A stretch of DNA of 64,000 nucleotides from an uncultured Bacteroidales bacterium (lineage in GTDB: Bacteria > Bacteroidota > Bacteroidia > Bacteroidales > UBA932), in contig CALVDG010000011.1 in assembly GCA_944326255.1 (NCBI GenBank), forward strand, positions 1-64,000, read 5' to 3'. A model generated the notes under the pieces. The model did no database searches, was not told where the DNA came from, and saw nothing but the letters and a program-made list of their open reading frames with translations. Position numbers and translations under genes: made by a program. Of this stretch, positions 7,246 through 16,184 are shown piece by piece (position 1 is the stretch's first letter; each line of letters opens with the position of its first letter).

Positions 7246-8409
7246 CAGACGGCTGATTTCCTGTCCCAGCTTATCGGTCTCAAACAGGTCTCTGGCAGTT
7301 ATCACTCCGTCTCTGGAGATAACGTACATGGCCGGCAACTGTGAGACATTGTACATCATCGCCGCCGTGGACGACGCTCCGGAAGGATCGCAGACACTGA
7401 TCCACGGCAATTCCTGCTCCTTGACCTGCATGGCCCACGCAGTCTTGTCCTGGGTCAGGGCCACCTGGTATATCTCCAGGCCACGGCCACTGTACTTCTC
7501 ATAAAGTTCTTTCAACCCGACATTGAAGATACGCTGCTCCATAACCGAGGGATCCCAGAAATACAGCACGATTACCCTGCCCTTGAGGGCTGTCAGACTC
7601 CGCACTTCTCCGTTCACATCGGCCAGAGCAATCTCCGGAAAGTCCACTTCCTCCGCATCCGACAGGATATTGCCCATATCCATGAGATTGCGCCTTGACT
7701 GGACCTCGTCGGCCAGAGCGGCCAGATACGGCGAGACAGGATAAATCGTATGCAGAGTATCATACACCTGCTCCATGATAAGTGCGTCGGTCGCTTCCGA
7801 GAATATCCACTGTCCGTTCGGAGCCACCTGATACAGCACCGGGATCACCGTCATCGAGCCCTTATGCCGCAGCACATACTGCAGGGCATCCTGCTTGTGC
7901 CTCACATACAGCAATCCGAGTTCGCGCCTGAGAGCGGAACTTTTGTCTACATCTCCCTCCGCCTCGGCCGAAGACATCTCCGCGAACAGGGAATCGAACT
8001 TGTGATTGAAAGTCCGGATGCCGTCATTCACCTCCTGCATAAGCACCGACTCCTCGGAACCCTCAATCGACACGACCGACGGCCGGGACCAGTCCGCCGC
8101 AACGCTCACCCTGTCCCTGCCCTGCAGAAGCAGGGAGACCACGCCGTCGCCGCCGAAAGTCAGATATATGAACTCGGGAGAACCCGGATTGACCGTCACA
8201 CGGCACTCCGCCTTCCCCCCGACGGTGCAGACTGTATCCAGTACCTGCATCTGATTCAATGCCAGACGCGAGACCACTACCTGAGTACTGTCGGGAGCAC
8301 CTTCTACTGTAAGACTTATACGCGCTGTATCCCTGTCACCGCACATCGTCATAAGAGCCACGAACAACGGCAGGGTGAACATACCAATCCAGTAGTACTT
8401 CGATCTCAT
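7240..8409 (-). CDS. Thioredoxin-fold (TlpA-like) protein lacking the CxxC site
   Basis: About 389 residues. The N-terminus has a membrane-export signal (MRSKYYWIGMFTLPLFVALM) followed by TMC, a loose lipobox; a 6-codon longer start at 8427 would overlap the HIT gene by 14 nt. An N-terminal domain of DUF4369-like layout (about 35-130) precedes a helical region and a C-terminal TlpA/AhpC-type thioredoxin fold (about 260-389): SLTALKGRVIVLYFWDPS, then the cis-Pro region VSQLPAMYVIS. Where active TlpA proteins have WCGPC, this one reads DPSVMEQ, so it cannot act as a thiol oxidoreductase by the usual mechanism. Probably a periplasmic or lipid-anchored protein with a binding or chaperone role; function unknown. 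Confidence 0.8.
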   Translation of the reverse strand: MRSKYYWIGMFTLPLFVALMTMCGDRDTARISLTVEGAPDSTQVVVSRLALNQMQVLDTVCTVGGKAECRVTVNPGSPEFIYLTFGGDGVVSLLLQGRDRVSVAADWSRPSVVSIEGSEESVLMQEVNDGIRTFNHKFDSLFAEMSSAEAEGDVDKSSALRRELGLLYVRHKQDALQYVLRHKGSMTVIPVLYQVAPNGQWIFSEATDALIMEQVYDTLHTIYPVSPYLAALADEVQSRRNLMDMGNILSDAEEVDFPEIALADVNGEVRSLTALKGRVIVLYFWDPSVMEQRIFNVGLKELYEKYSGRGLEIYQVALTQDKTAWAMQVKEQELPWISVCDPSGASSTAAMMYNVSQLPAMYVISRDGVITARDLFETDKLGQEISRLL

Positions 8410-8413
8410 AGAC

Positions 8414-8815
8414 TCAGAGTTTTGCATATTCTGCAGCTATGGATGCGGATATCTCCTTGAAACGCCCGGGCGTAAGTTCCAGTTTCTGCTTTCTGAAGTC
8501 CAGATCCCCTTCTGTGTCCAGCGGTACCAGATGAATGTGGGCATGAGGTACTTCCATACCGAGTACAGCCACGCCTACCCTTTTGCAGGGCACGGCGGCC
8601 CGTACAGCGGCAGCCACCTTGCGGGCGAAAAGCATCAGCTCAGAATAAAGCGCCTCGTCCAGATCAAAGAGATAATCGACCTCCTTCTTGGGGATGACCA
8701 GAGTATGTCCCTCCTTCAGCGGATTGATATCCAGAAACGCGTAGCAGTGCTCCGTCTCGGCCACCTTGTAGGAAGGAATCTCCCCGTTGACTATTCTGGT
8801 AAAAACAGATGCCAT
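8414..8815 (-). CDS. HIT family nucleotide-binding hydrolase (Hint-like)
   Basis: A 133-residue histidine-triad protein. The N-terminus (SVFTRIVNGEIPSYKV) and the triad HAHIHL near residue 100 are characteristic of Hint-type purine nucleoside phosphoramidases. It follows greA by 12 nt in the same direction and precedes the thioredoxin-fold gene, so the three probably form one transcript from the greA promoter. Confidence 0.92.
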   Translation of the reverse strand: MASVFTRIVNGEIPSYKVAETEHCYAFLDINPLKEGHTLVIPKKEVDYLFDLDEALYSELMLFARKVAAAVRAAVPCKRVGVAVLGMEVPHAHIHLVPLDTEGDLDFRKQKLELTPGRFKEISASIAAEYAKL

Positions 8816-8827
8816 GACATATATGCT

Positions 8828-9298
8828 TTAGAGTGAGATATCGAGAATTTCAAACTTGAGGACACCTGAAGGCACCTTCACCTCCACGACATCCCCTTTC
8901 CGCCTGCCTATAAGGGCTTTGCCAATCGGAGTACCGGCCGCCAGCTTCCCCTCACGGAAATTGGCCTCGCTCTCTCCCACCAGCGTGTACTGGACCGTGG
9001 TGTTGTTGAGCAGGTTCTTGAGGGTCACCTTCGTAAGCATCTGCACATGGTCGGTGTTGATCTTGGACTCGTCGATTACGCGGGCATTGGCCACCAGATT
9101 CTCCAGCTTGGATATCTTGAGCTCCAACAGTCCCTGGGCCTCCTTGGCGGCGTCATACTCTGCATTCTCGGAGAGGTCTCCCTTATCCCTGGCCTCGGCA
9201 ATCTGCCTGGATATTACAGGTCTCTGGCTTATAGCCTCAGCCAGCTCGGCCTTGAGTTTTTCAAGACCTTCTGATGTTACATAATGAATCTCGGACAT
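8828..9298 (-). CDS. greA: Transcription elongation factor GreA
   Basis: A 156-residue factor that rescues backtracked RNA polymerase by stimulating transcript cleavage. It has the N-terminal coiled coil with the acidic tip (the segment DKGDLSENAEYDAAKEAQ) and the C-terminal FKBP-like domain (GTPIGKALIGRRKGDVVEV). Length is normal for the family. The promoter is 70 nt upstream, and the predicted leader begins with a perfect terminator-like hairpin (9334-9362), raising the possibility of leader attenuation. Confidence 0.96.
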   Translation of the reverse strand: MSEIHYVTSEGLEKLKAELAEAISQRPVISRQIAEARDKGDLSENAEYDAAKEAQGLLELKISKLENLVANARVIDESKINTDHVQMLTKVTLKNLLNNTTVQYTLVGESEANFREGKLAAGTPIGKALIGRRKGDVVEVKVPSGVLKFEILDISL

Positions 9299-9333
9299 GA
9301 TATAATCTTGCTTATGCGTTTATAAAATATAAA

Positions 9334-9362
9334 AAAGAATCCCGCACCGAGCAGGACTCTTT
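9334..9362 (-). terminator. Terminator-like hairpin at the start of the greA leader
   Basis: On the minus strand AAAGAGTCCTGC and GCGGGATTCTTT form a 12-bp stem (two G-U pairs) with a 5-nt loop, followed by TTTATATTTTATA. It lies downstream of the gene at 9406-9801, so it can terminate that transcript. It also starts within a few bases of the expected greA start site, so greA mRNAs must pass through it. It may therefore act as an attenuator, as reported for the GraL leader of E. coli greA. Confidence 0.75.
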
Positions 9363-9368
9363 CTTTTG

Positions 9369-9376
9369 CAAAGATA
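9369..9376 (-). promoter_or_regulatory. -7 box for greA
   Basis: Minus strand TATCTTTG fits TAnnTTTG; predicted start near 9364, immediately before the hairpin at 9362-9334. Confidence 0.65.
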
Positions 9377-9405
9377 GGTATATTTTTAAATAAAAACTAC
9401 AAATT

Positions 9406-9801
9406 TTAAAATTTCGGCTTCAGTATCTCGGAATAAATTATCATGTCCCGTCCATTGAAGCGGCGTTTCCTGCGGGCAGGAGGATTGTTCCCGCGGTCCG
9501 GAACAGGAACAGCCTTGTCCGGTGCAGCAGATTCCCGGGCAACAGGTTCACTGGAGACCGTCTCCTCAGGGAACGTCATCGGTTCTTCGGACAGAACCGG
9601 AACATATACCGGCCTTACCTCGGACAGCTGAGACTCAGTCGTCTCAGGCCGCAGAACCGGCTCCGGCCCATACACCTCATCCTGCTGCGGCAACTGCCGT
9701 TCATGTCTCTGTCCGCGCTTTTTCTTCCTGCTGCCTTTCTCCAGCAGAGCCGGTCCCAGAATAAACAGGATTCCCAATACAATACCTAACCAGTCTTCCA
9801 T
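9406..9801 (-). CDS. Small membrane protein with Pro-rich middle and conserved C-terminus
   Basis: A 131-residue protein with one N-terminal membrane helix (EDWLGIVLGILFILGPALL), a basic stretch (KGSRKKKRGQRHERQ), a long Pro/Glu-rich low-complexity middle and a conserved-looking C-terminal end (RDMIIYSEILKPKF). The last motif recurs in short Bacteroidota proteins of unknown function. I chose ATG 9801 rather than the TTG three codons upstream because of the promoter spacing. It has its own promoter and is followed by a terminator, so it appears monocistronic. Confidence 0.65.
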   Translation of the reverse strand: MEDWLGIVLGILFILGPALLEKGSRKKKRGQRHERQLPQQDEVYGPEPVLRPETTESQLSEVRPVYVPVLSEEPMTFPEETVSSEPVARESAAPDKAVPVPDRGNNPPARRKRRFNGRDMIIYSEILKPKF

Positions 9802-9811
9802 TTGCGTCAAT

Positions 9812-10714
9812 TTATACGTTCCGGGACAAAGATAACATTTTCTCCGCTAATTCCCTATCTTTCTCCAGCTGATGCCGCAAGTCGTCAAGGGATGCGAAGC
9901 GGTGCTCGTCGCGGATGCGGGCCACAAACTCAATGCGGATGTCGAGACCGTATATGTTCTCGTTGAAGTCGAAGATATTGGTCTCGATCGTGCGGGCATT
10001 GCCTTCCGAGACCGTAGGACGGGTACCGATGTTGCAGATACCTCCGTGCCGCTGTCCCAGGACATCCACGCTTACCGCATAGACTCCGTCGGCAGGCACC
10101 ATCTTCAACGGCTCGTAGAGCTGCATATTTGCCGTAGGGAAACCCATCGTCCGGCCCAGCATGTTGCCGGAGACCACCACTCCCAGCAGGGAATACCGGT
10201 AGCCCAGCATCTGGGCGGCGGTCACCACGTCTCCGGCCGAGAGCAGGTTGCGGATCTGAGTGGAGCTGACTTTCCGCTCATCGCAGTGTACCTCCTCCAC
10301 TATGCGGGTACGCAGCCCGACAGTGGAGGCGATGGCCGCCAGCTCTTCCCTGGACGCCGTGGACGAACGGCCCAGACGGTGGTCGTAGCCGATGATGAGA
10401 GTGTCCACATGAAAACGGTCCACCAGATACTCCTTCATAAAGCCGGCAGTATCCAACCGGCTGAAATCCCTGGTGAACGGTATGACGTGGAACCGGTCGA
10501 TGCCGAAATCCCGTATCAGGGCCTTCTTCTCATCCAGGGTATTGAGCAGACGGAAAGTAGATGCATCCTGCTGCAGGACATTGCGCGGATGAGGCCAGAA
10601 TGTTATCACGGCACTCTCCTCGCCTTCTTCCCGGGCCGTGTCTTTCAGCACCTGAAGCACGGCCCGGTGTCCGGCATGAACTCCGTCGAAGAATCCCGTA
10701 GCGGCTACAACCAT
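9812..10714 (-). CDS. ribF: Bifunctional riboflavin kinase/FMN adenylyltransferase
   Basis: A 300-residue enzyme that makes FMN and then FAD from riboflavin. The N-terminal FAD synthetase domain has the nucleotidyltransferase motif GFFDGVHAGH at residues 7-16 and the ISSTQIR-like segment KVSSTQIRNLL; the C-terminal riboflavin kinase domain has GRTMGFPTANMQL and the GGICNIGTRPT segment. The N-terminus is about 10-15 residues shorter than in many homologues. It overlaps the end of the glycogen synthase-phosphorylase gene by 10 nt, so it is probably translated from the glycogen-cluster transcript. Confidence 0.94.
   Translation of the reverse strand: MVVAATGFFDGVHAGHRAVLQVLKDTAREEGEESAVITFWPHPRNVLQQDASTFRLLNTLDEKKALIRDFGIDRFHVIPFTRDFSRLDTAGFMKEYLVDRFHVDTLIIGYDHRLGRSSTASREELAAIASTVGLRTRIVEEVHCDERKVSSTQIRNLLSAGDVVTAAQMLGYRYSLLGVVVSGNMLGRTMGFPTANMQLYEPLKMVPADGVYAVSVDVLGQRHGGICNIGTRPTVSEGNARTIETNIFDFNENIYGLDIRIEFVARIRDEHRFASLDDLRHQLEKDRELAEKMLSLSRNV
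9827..9834 (-). promoter_or_regulatory. -7 box for the 9406-9801 gene, inside the ribF 3' end
   Basis: Minus strand TATCTTTG fits TAnnTTTG, 25 nt before the ATG at 9801; it lies within the last codons of ribF. Confidence 0.6.
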
Positions 10715-13700
10715 CTCACCAACTCTAAGTCCTGACGGTGAGGCAGGAGATCATTCTTAGCGAACACCCTGACTGTAAGATAGTAGACTCCAGTGGCGGT
10801 AGGCACCAGACGGCAGACGTACCGGGCCGTACCGTCTCCGCCCGACTCATAGTCGAAGGTGAAGCACTTGCGTACATGGAACACGCCCTTGCGGTCCTGC
10901 TCCGCCCATACCAGTTCGACACCTATATCATGAGGATTGATGTCTCCGATAAAGAGCTCCAGCCGGAAGACTCTCTCCTTGCCGAGCATAGGCTGGTCGT
11001 TGGAGTCCGTAGGACGCACATAGTCCTTTATCTCGATATGCTGCCAGCTGTGGCGGATATTCTTCTTCCAGAAAGCTATCTCCTTGGCCACGGCGCAGTC
11101 ATCGGCATTGAGCCGGAGTGTCCTCTCATAAAGAGGCATGTAATATTTCTCCAGATAATCCGTCAGCATCCGGTTGGTAGTGAAGTTGGAGGCTACGAGC
11201 GCAATCGTGTTCTTGATGTACTGAATCCACCTGGACGGGATTCCGGTCTTCCTGTCCCGCTCGTCATAGTACCCCGGAGCTATCTCGTTCTCTATGATGT
11301 TGTAGATGGTCGCGGCATCCAGCTCATCCTGGAAGTTCTGGTCATCGTAGGTCTTCTCCATGGGAAGAGCCCAGCCGGCATCCTTCTTATAGCCCTCTAT
11401 CCACCAGCCGTCAAGTACCGAGAAGTGCATGACTCCGTTCATCGCGGCCTTCTCACCGGACGTACCGGAAGCCTCCAGAGGCCTGGTAGGCGTGTTCATC
11501 CATACGTCCACACCCTGTACGAGAGCCTTGGCCAGATTCATGTCATAGTTGGGGACAAAGACTATCTTTCCTATGAACTGAGGCATCTTGGATATGTCCA
11601 CGATGCGCTTGATCAGATCCTGACCAGCCTTGTCGGCCGGATGCGCCTTACCGGCGAAGATGAACTGCACCGGACGGTCCGGATTGTTGACTATCTCATT
11701 GAGGCGGTTCAGGTCGCGGAACAGCAGATGCGCCCTCTTGTAGGTGGCGAATCTGCGGGCAAAACCTATGGTCAGTACATCGGAGCGGAGAGTGTCCAGG
11801 ATGGTCACTATCTGATGAGGCGAGTAGTGGCTGGATATGTCCGTATTGGATATACGTTTCTTGACCACCTCTATCATCCTGGCACGAAGCTCGTTGCGCA
11901 CGTTCCAGATCACACTGTCGTCTACATTGTAGATACCCTCGAAGCACTTCTTGTCGTATTTGTGGGCGGCGAACTCGGGGCCGAATACCTTGGCGTGAAT
12001 CTCCTTCCACTGAGGCGCGGTCCATGTGGGATAATGCACTCCGTTGGTCACATAGCCTATGTGCAGTTCCTCCGGCAGATAACCGGGCCACAGACCGCCC
12101 AGAACCTGCTGGCTGACCTTGCCGTGCATCCAGCTCACGCCGTTGACCTCCTGTGACAGGTTGCAGGCCAGATTGCTCATGGAGAACTTCTCGTTGCGGT
12201 CGGCGGGATTGGTCTTGCCCAGGGCCATCAGGGTCTCCCAGTCAATCTTCATCCTCTGAGGGTAGTGATTGATATAAGTCCTGAGCATGTCCTCGCTGAA
12301 GGCATCGTGTCCGGCCGGCACCGGAGTATGGGTCGTAAAGAGGGACGAGCATCTGACGAGCTCCATAGCCTCGGAGAACGAAAGGTTCTGAGCCACGTAC
12401 TCCCGCAGTCGCTCCAGTCCGATAAAGGCGGCATGACCCTCGTTGCAGTGATAGATATCGCACTGGATACCCAGCGTCCTCAGAGCCCGGATGCCTCCGA
12501 TACCGAGCAGGAGCTCCTGCTTCAGGCGGTTCTCCCAGTCACCTCCGTAGAGATGATGGGTAATCTGACGGTCCTCGGGCAGATTGTCCTCAAAGTCGGT
12601 ATCGAGCAGATACAGTTCGGTACGGCCTACGTCCACCCTCCATATCCGGGCATATACGGTACGGCCGGGGAAGACTATCGACACAGTCTTCCAGTTGCCG
12701 CTCTCGTCGCGCACGGGCATGGCCGGTATCTTGAAGAAGTCCTGGGGCTCATAGTCGGCCACCTGATCTCCCTGCGCCGTAAGTCTCTGGCTGAAATAGC
12801 CGTAACGGTACAGCAGGCCGACACCGGTCATCCTGACCTTCATGTCGCTGGACTCCTTGAGGTAGTCTCCGGCGAGGATACCCAGACCTCCTGAATATAT
12901 CTTAAGGGAGGTGTCCAGACCATACTCCATGCTGAAATAAGCTATAGAGGGAGACTTGCGGTCTTTCTTGCCGTCCATATAGGTGTTGAATATATCATAT
13001 ACGGCATCCATCCGGGCCAGAAAGTCCGTATCCGCCTCCAGTCTGTTGTAATCATCCAGCGTCAGTCTGTCCAGCAAGGCTATTGGGTTGCGCTCGCACT
13101 CCTTCCACAGATCCGCATTGATGCTCCGGAACAGGTCCATCGCCTCCTGGTTCCAGCACCACCAGAGATTCTTCGATATGACATCCAGAGCCTTGAGCCT
13201 CTCAGGCATGTCCCTCGTGACCAGAATCCGGCTCCATGACGGTCTGTTCACCTCAAAGCGGTGATAGTTCTGCACCTGGTCCTCCTTGTACTCGGGGAAA
13301 GCGCCCATCTTCTCCACCAGTCTCTCTATCGCCAGGGAATAGGCCTGCTTGTAATAGTAGATATTGTGCTTCCACAGAGCTATCTCCGATACCTCTACGG
13401 CATTGTCCTTATACTGACGGACGGTCTCAGGGGAGAGTGCGGTCATCTCCATCACGGCCTTGAGCACATTGTCCACCACCTGCCCGTAGTTGGAGTCATT
13501 GCGGGGAACAATGGTAATGGACGGATGGGCCGCATTGTAATGGCTGCGCACCCACAGGCCGAAGCCGGCCAGAGTCGTCGTCAGTGTCGGCACACCGAAG
13601 GCCAGGGACTCCAGCGGAGTATATCCCCAAGGCTCGTAATACGAAGGGAAGACGGTCATGTCCATGGACATAAGCAGCTCGTAGTATTTCCGGCCTATGA

Positions 13701-14940
13701 TGCCGTCGTCTCCGTTGAGATATGAAGGGACAAAGAACACCTTGACCTTGCAGCCCTCCCTGTTTACCAGATTCAGGGCCTTCATACGGTTGAGGATGAT
13801 GTCCGAATCGGGGTCCTGGAGCTGATGCGTGGTAAGGGTACGGTAATCGGAGCCGTTGCCGGCAAGCTTGGCCGCCAGCTCCTTGTCCGGACCGTTGTGA
13901 CCGGAGGGCACCATAATGAACGCCACTACTGTACGGCCGCTGTAGCCGGAGTTGCCCAGTCTACCCAGCACGTCCAGGAATACGTCTATGCCCTTGTTCT
14001 TGTACTCATAGCGGCCGCTTATACCCAGGATAAACGCATCGGAGCAGTCCTCTCCGCACATGGCACCGGCCAGGTCAAGCAGGACTTTCCTGCCCTCCGC
14101 GGCAGCCTTCTGAAGCTTGTCCTTGGGCGGCACGATTCCGTTGTCGAAGCCGTTGGGCGTAATCAGGTCCACCTTCTTGCCCAGCAGTTTCTCACATTCC
14201 GTAGCCGTAATGTCGCTTACCGTGGTGAACACGTCCGCGTTCAAGGCCGCGCACTTCTCCATGGAATGTTTCGCGGTCACATTGTAATAGCGGGCCTTCT
14301 CATCGGCGTTGCAGTTGGACAGGGAGTCATACAGAGGCACGTTGTTGCAGGCCAGGCAGCGTCCCGTCACCGTGGCGTGTGTGGTGAAGATAGTGGCCAC
14401 ATGAGCCTTTACGCTCTTGAGATAAAGGATACCGGCACCGGTCATCCACTCGTGGAAATGAGCCACGACCTTGTGATGCGGCTGGAGATTGAAGCGCACG
14501 AAACTCTCTATCACCTTTCCGGCCGCATAGCCGAACAGGGCCGACTCTATAAAGTCCCATTGCCCGGATATGGAGTCCAGCTTGAACTTCTCCCACAGCG
14601 AGGTGAATATCTCGTTCTTCTTCGGGATGAACTGCGAGAAATCCACCAGCACGGCTATGGGCTTGCCCGGGATGTTCCAGCGGCCCACCCTGAGCCTCAG
14701 TCCCTCCTCCGCAGCGGCCATGCGCCATGTACGGAAAAGAATGGGGTCTTCGGTGAATTCCGGGTTCTGGGCAGTATCCATCCAGACATCCGGACCTATA
14801 TGGATGTGGTTGTTTTTTAATTCCTTGGAAAGATTCAGCGACTTGGAGGCCAAAACGGTATGGATGCCTCCTACCTTGTTGCACACCTCCCAGCTTGCCT
14901 CGAACAGATAGTCGGGCATCACTACTTTTTCAGTACTCAT
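10705..14940 (-). CDS. Fused glycogen synthase (GT3) - alpha-glucan phosphorylase (GT35)
   Basis: A 1411-residue bifunctional protein. Residues 1 to about 550 resemble eukaryote-type GT3 glycogen synthases: WEVCNKVGG at 17-25 (sugar-nucleotide site) and EPWGYTPLESLAFGVPTLTT with GFG after it. From about 570 the protein is an alpha-glucan phosphorylase of the short (TIGR02094-like) type: SMEYGLDTSLKIYSGGLGIL, CNEGHAAF, TTHTPVPAGHD, FARRFATYKRAHLLF and the pyridoxal-phosphate segment EASGTSGEKAAMNG, whose Lys should bind PLP. A beta-sandwich tail closes the protein. One polypeptide thus both builds and degrades alpha-1,4-glucan. Such fusions are known in Bacteroidota. Last structural gene of the glycogen cluster, followed by ribF. 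Confidence 0.92.
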   Translation of the reverse strand: MSTEKVVMPDYLFEASWEVCNKVGGIHTVLASKSLNLSKELKNNHIHIGPDVWMDTAQNPEFTEDPILFRTWRMAAAEEGLRLRVGRWNIPGKPIAVLVDFSQFIPKKNEIFTSLWEKFKLDSISGQWDFIESALFGYAAGKVIESFVRFNLQPHHKVVAHFHEWMTGAGILYLKSVKAHVATIFTTHATVTGRCLACNNVPLYDSLSNCNADEKARYYNVTAKHSMEKCAALNADVFTTVSDITATECEKLLGKKVDLITPNGFDNGIVPPKDKLQKAAAEGRKVLLDLAGAMCGEDCSDAFILGISGRYEYKNKGIDVFLDVLGRLGNSGYSGRTVVAFIMVPSGHNGPDKELAAKLAGNGSDYRTLTTHQLQDPDSDIILNRMKALNLVNREGCKVKVFFVPSYLNGDDGIIGRKYYELLMSMDMTVFPSYYEPWGYTPLESLAFGVPTLTTTLAGFGLWVRSHYNAAHPSITIVPRNDSNYGQVVDNVLKAVMEMTALSPETVRQYKDNAVEVSEIALWKHNIYYYKQAYSLAIERLVEKMGAFPEYKEDQVQNYHRFEVNRPSWSRILVTRDMPERLKALDVISKNLWWCWNQEAMDLFRSINADLWKECERNPIALLDRLTLDDYNRLEADTDFLARMDAVYDIFNTYMDGKKDRKSPSIAYFSMEYGLDTSLKIYSGGLGILAGDYLKESSDMKVRMTGVGLLYRYGYFSQRLTAQGDQVADYEPQDFFKIPAMPVRDESGNWKTVSIVFPGRTVYARIWRVDVGRTELYLLDTDFEDNLPEDRQITHHLYGGDWENRLKQELLLGIGGIRALRTLGIQCDIYHCNEGHAAFIGLERLREYVAQNLSFSEAMELVRCSSLFTTHTPVPAGHDAFSEDMLRTYINHYPQRMKIDWETLMALGKTNPADRNEKFSMSNLACNLSQEVNGVSWMHGKVSQQVLGGLWPGYLPEELHIGYVTNGVHYPTWTAPQWKEIHAKVFGPEFAAHKYDKKCFEGIYNVDDSVIWNVRNELRARMIEVVKKRISNTDISSHYSPHQIVTILDTLRSDVLTIGFARRFATYKRAHLLFRDLNRLNEIVNNPDRPVQFIFAGKAHPADKAGQDLIKRIVDISKMPQFIGKIVFVPNYDMNLAKALVQGVDVWMNTPTRPLEASGTSGEKAAMNGVMHFSVLDGWWIEGYKKDAGWALPMEKTYDDQNFQDELDAATIYNIIENEIAPGYYDERDRKTGIPSRWIQYIKNTIALVASNFTTNRMLTDYLEKYYMPLYERTLRLNADDCAVAKEIAFWKKNIRHSWQHIEIKDYVRPTDSNDQPMLGKERVFRLELFIGDINPHDIGVELVWAEQDRKGVFHVRKCFTFDYESGGDGTARYVCRLVPTATGVYYLTVRVFAKNDLLPHRQDLELVRWL

Positions 14941-14967
14941 AAATATTCAAAATATCGGTAACTATTG

Positions 14968-16173
14968 CTATTCCTGTTTAAGTCTGCGGTCCACCCTCAG
15001 AATAAAGTCACTCAGGACATTCATATAATTGATGAACGCCTCGTAAGGGGTATCGTACGGATTGAAGTAATTGTGTACGGCGCCGTCCGAGAAGAACTTG
15101 GTACACATATAGTAGAAATGGTCGCTCTCCTGCAGCTTCAGGAAGTCCTTGGCTATATTCGGGTCTTCAGCGGCAATTACTTTGTCCGTAAGGGCATAGA
15201 GTTTCGAGGAAGCCTCGTTCTGCAGCTCATTGCCCAGCCATGCGGTGGTATCCCTCTCCTCGTCGGCCCAGGATATAGGGAACGGCACGTTGAGCGGAGC
15301 CACCGGCTGGTGCTTTTTAATGACCTGAGAAGGGGTGCAGAACTCAAAGTCAGTCTGCGAAAGGACTGCCTCGGGCAGGGCCCTCATGAACTCGAATATA
15401 CCTGTGGACGCGCTCTGATGCTCCCCGAACGTCTCGTAATCCATAAAGAGGTTGATCACCTCTCCGTCCTTTATCGAATCCTGCAGCCATGAGACATACT
15501 TGCCCGTGTCCACCGGCCATTTCTCCCACGAACGGTCGGAGAAACGGAAGGCGATGTCATCGCTAAGGGTAAAATTGCGCAGAAGCAGTTTCAGTTTCGG
15601 ATTGACGGCGTTGGCATACACGTAGTTGGGGGATTTCCAGCCCAGGATGTGCCTGGCTCCCTCGGTCAGCATACAGGTGTAGCCCATCCTGCTGACCGCA
15701 GCCCCGATCTCGTCGGAGTATATCAGCTCGGTATTGCGGAAGCATTTGGGTTTCTTGCCGAAATGCTTGGCTATAAGGGCCGAATGCAGCTTGACCTGCT
15801 TTTCGAACTCACTCATGGAGAACAGGGAGGCAAGTGTATGGGAATATGTCTCGGCGATGAACTCCACACAGCCGGTCCCGGCAAGTTCCTTGAAACTGTC
15901 CAGAACTTCCGGAGCATAGGCCTCGAACTGCTCTATTACCGAGCCGGAAATGGAGAAGGCCACCTTGAATTTCTTGCCGCAGGCGGCTATCACGTCCAGC
16001 AGAAGCCTGTTCATGGGCAGGTAGCATCTGTCGGCCACACGGCGCAGAATGGTCCTGTTGGCGAAGTCATCGTAATAGTGCTGATCGTTTCCTATATCGA
16101 AGAAGCGGTACTGTCTGAGCCTATCAGGCTGATGCACCTGAAAATATATGCAGATTGAGGGTTTTGTTTCCAT
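14968..16173 (-). CDS. Glycoside hydrolase family 57 alpha-amylase/glucanotransferase
   Basis: A 401-residue GH57 enzyme acting on alpha-1,4-glucans in the cytoplasm (no signal peptide). Diagnostic segments are CIYFQVHQPDRLRQYRFFDI at the start, FRNTELIYSDEIG containing the probable nucleophile Glu, and NLFMDYETFGEHQ containing the probable acid/base Asp. I chose ATG 16173, which places the conserved VHQP motif at the usual distance from the N-terminus; a longer in-frame start at 16239 would overlap the upstream gene. It lies between the GT4 and GT3-GT35 genes of the glycogen cluster, so it probably trims or remodels stored glucan. Confidence 0.9.
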   Translation of the reverse strand: METKPSICIYFQVHQPDRLRQYRFFDIGNDQHYYDDFANRTILRRVADRCYLPMNRLLLDVIAACGKKFKVAFSISGSVIEQFEAYAPEVLDSFKELAGTGCVEFIAETYSHTLASLFSMSEFEKQVKLHSALIAKHFGKKPKCFRNTELIYSDEIGAAVSRMGYTCMLTEGARHILGWKSPNYVYANAVNPKLKLLLRNFTLSDDIAFRFSDRSWEKWPVDTGKYVSWLQDSIKDGEVINLFMDYETFGEHQSASTGIFEFMRALPEAVLSQTDFEFCTPSQVIKKHQPVAPLNVPFPISWADEERDTTAWLGNELQNEASSKLYALTDKVIAAEDPNIAKDFLKLQESDHFYYMCTKFFSDGAVHNYFNPYDTPYEAFINYMNVLSDFILRVDRRLKQE

Positions 16174-16184
16174 AATTGCTTGTT

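Noticed and set aside
10738..12156. A 472-codon open frame antisense to the GT3-GT35 fusion
   Set aside because: It lies fully opposite a highly conserved enzyme gene; long antisense frames are common opposite GC-rich coding sequence. No promoter or recognisable motif.
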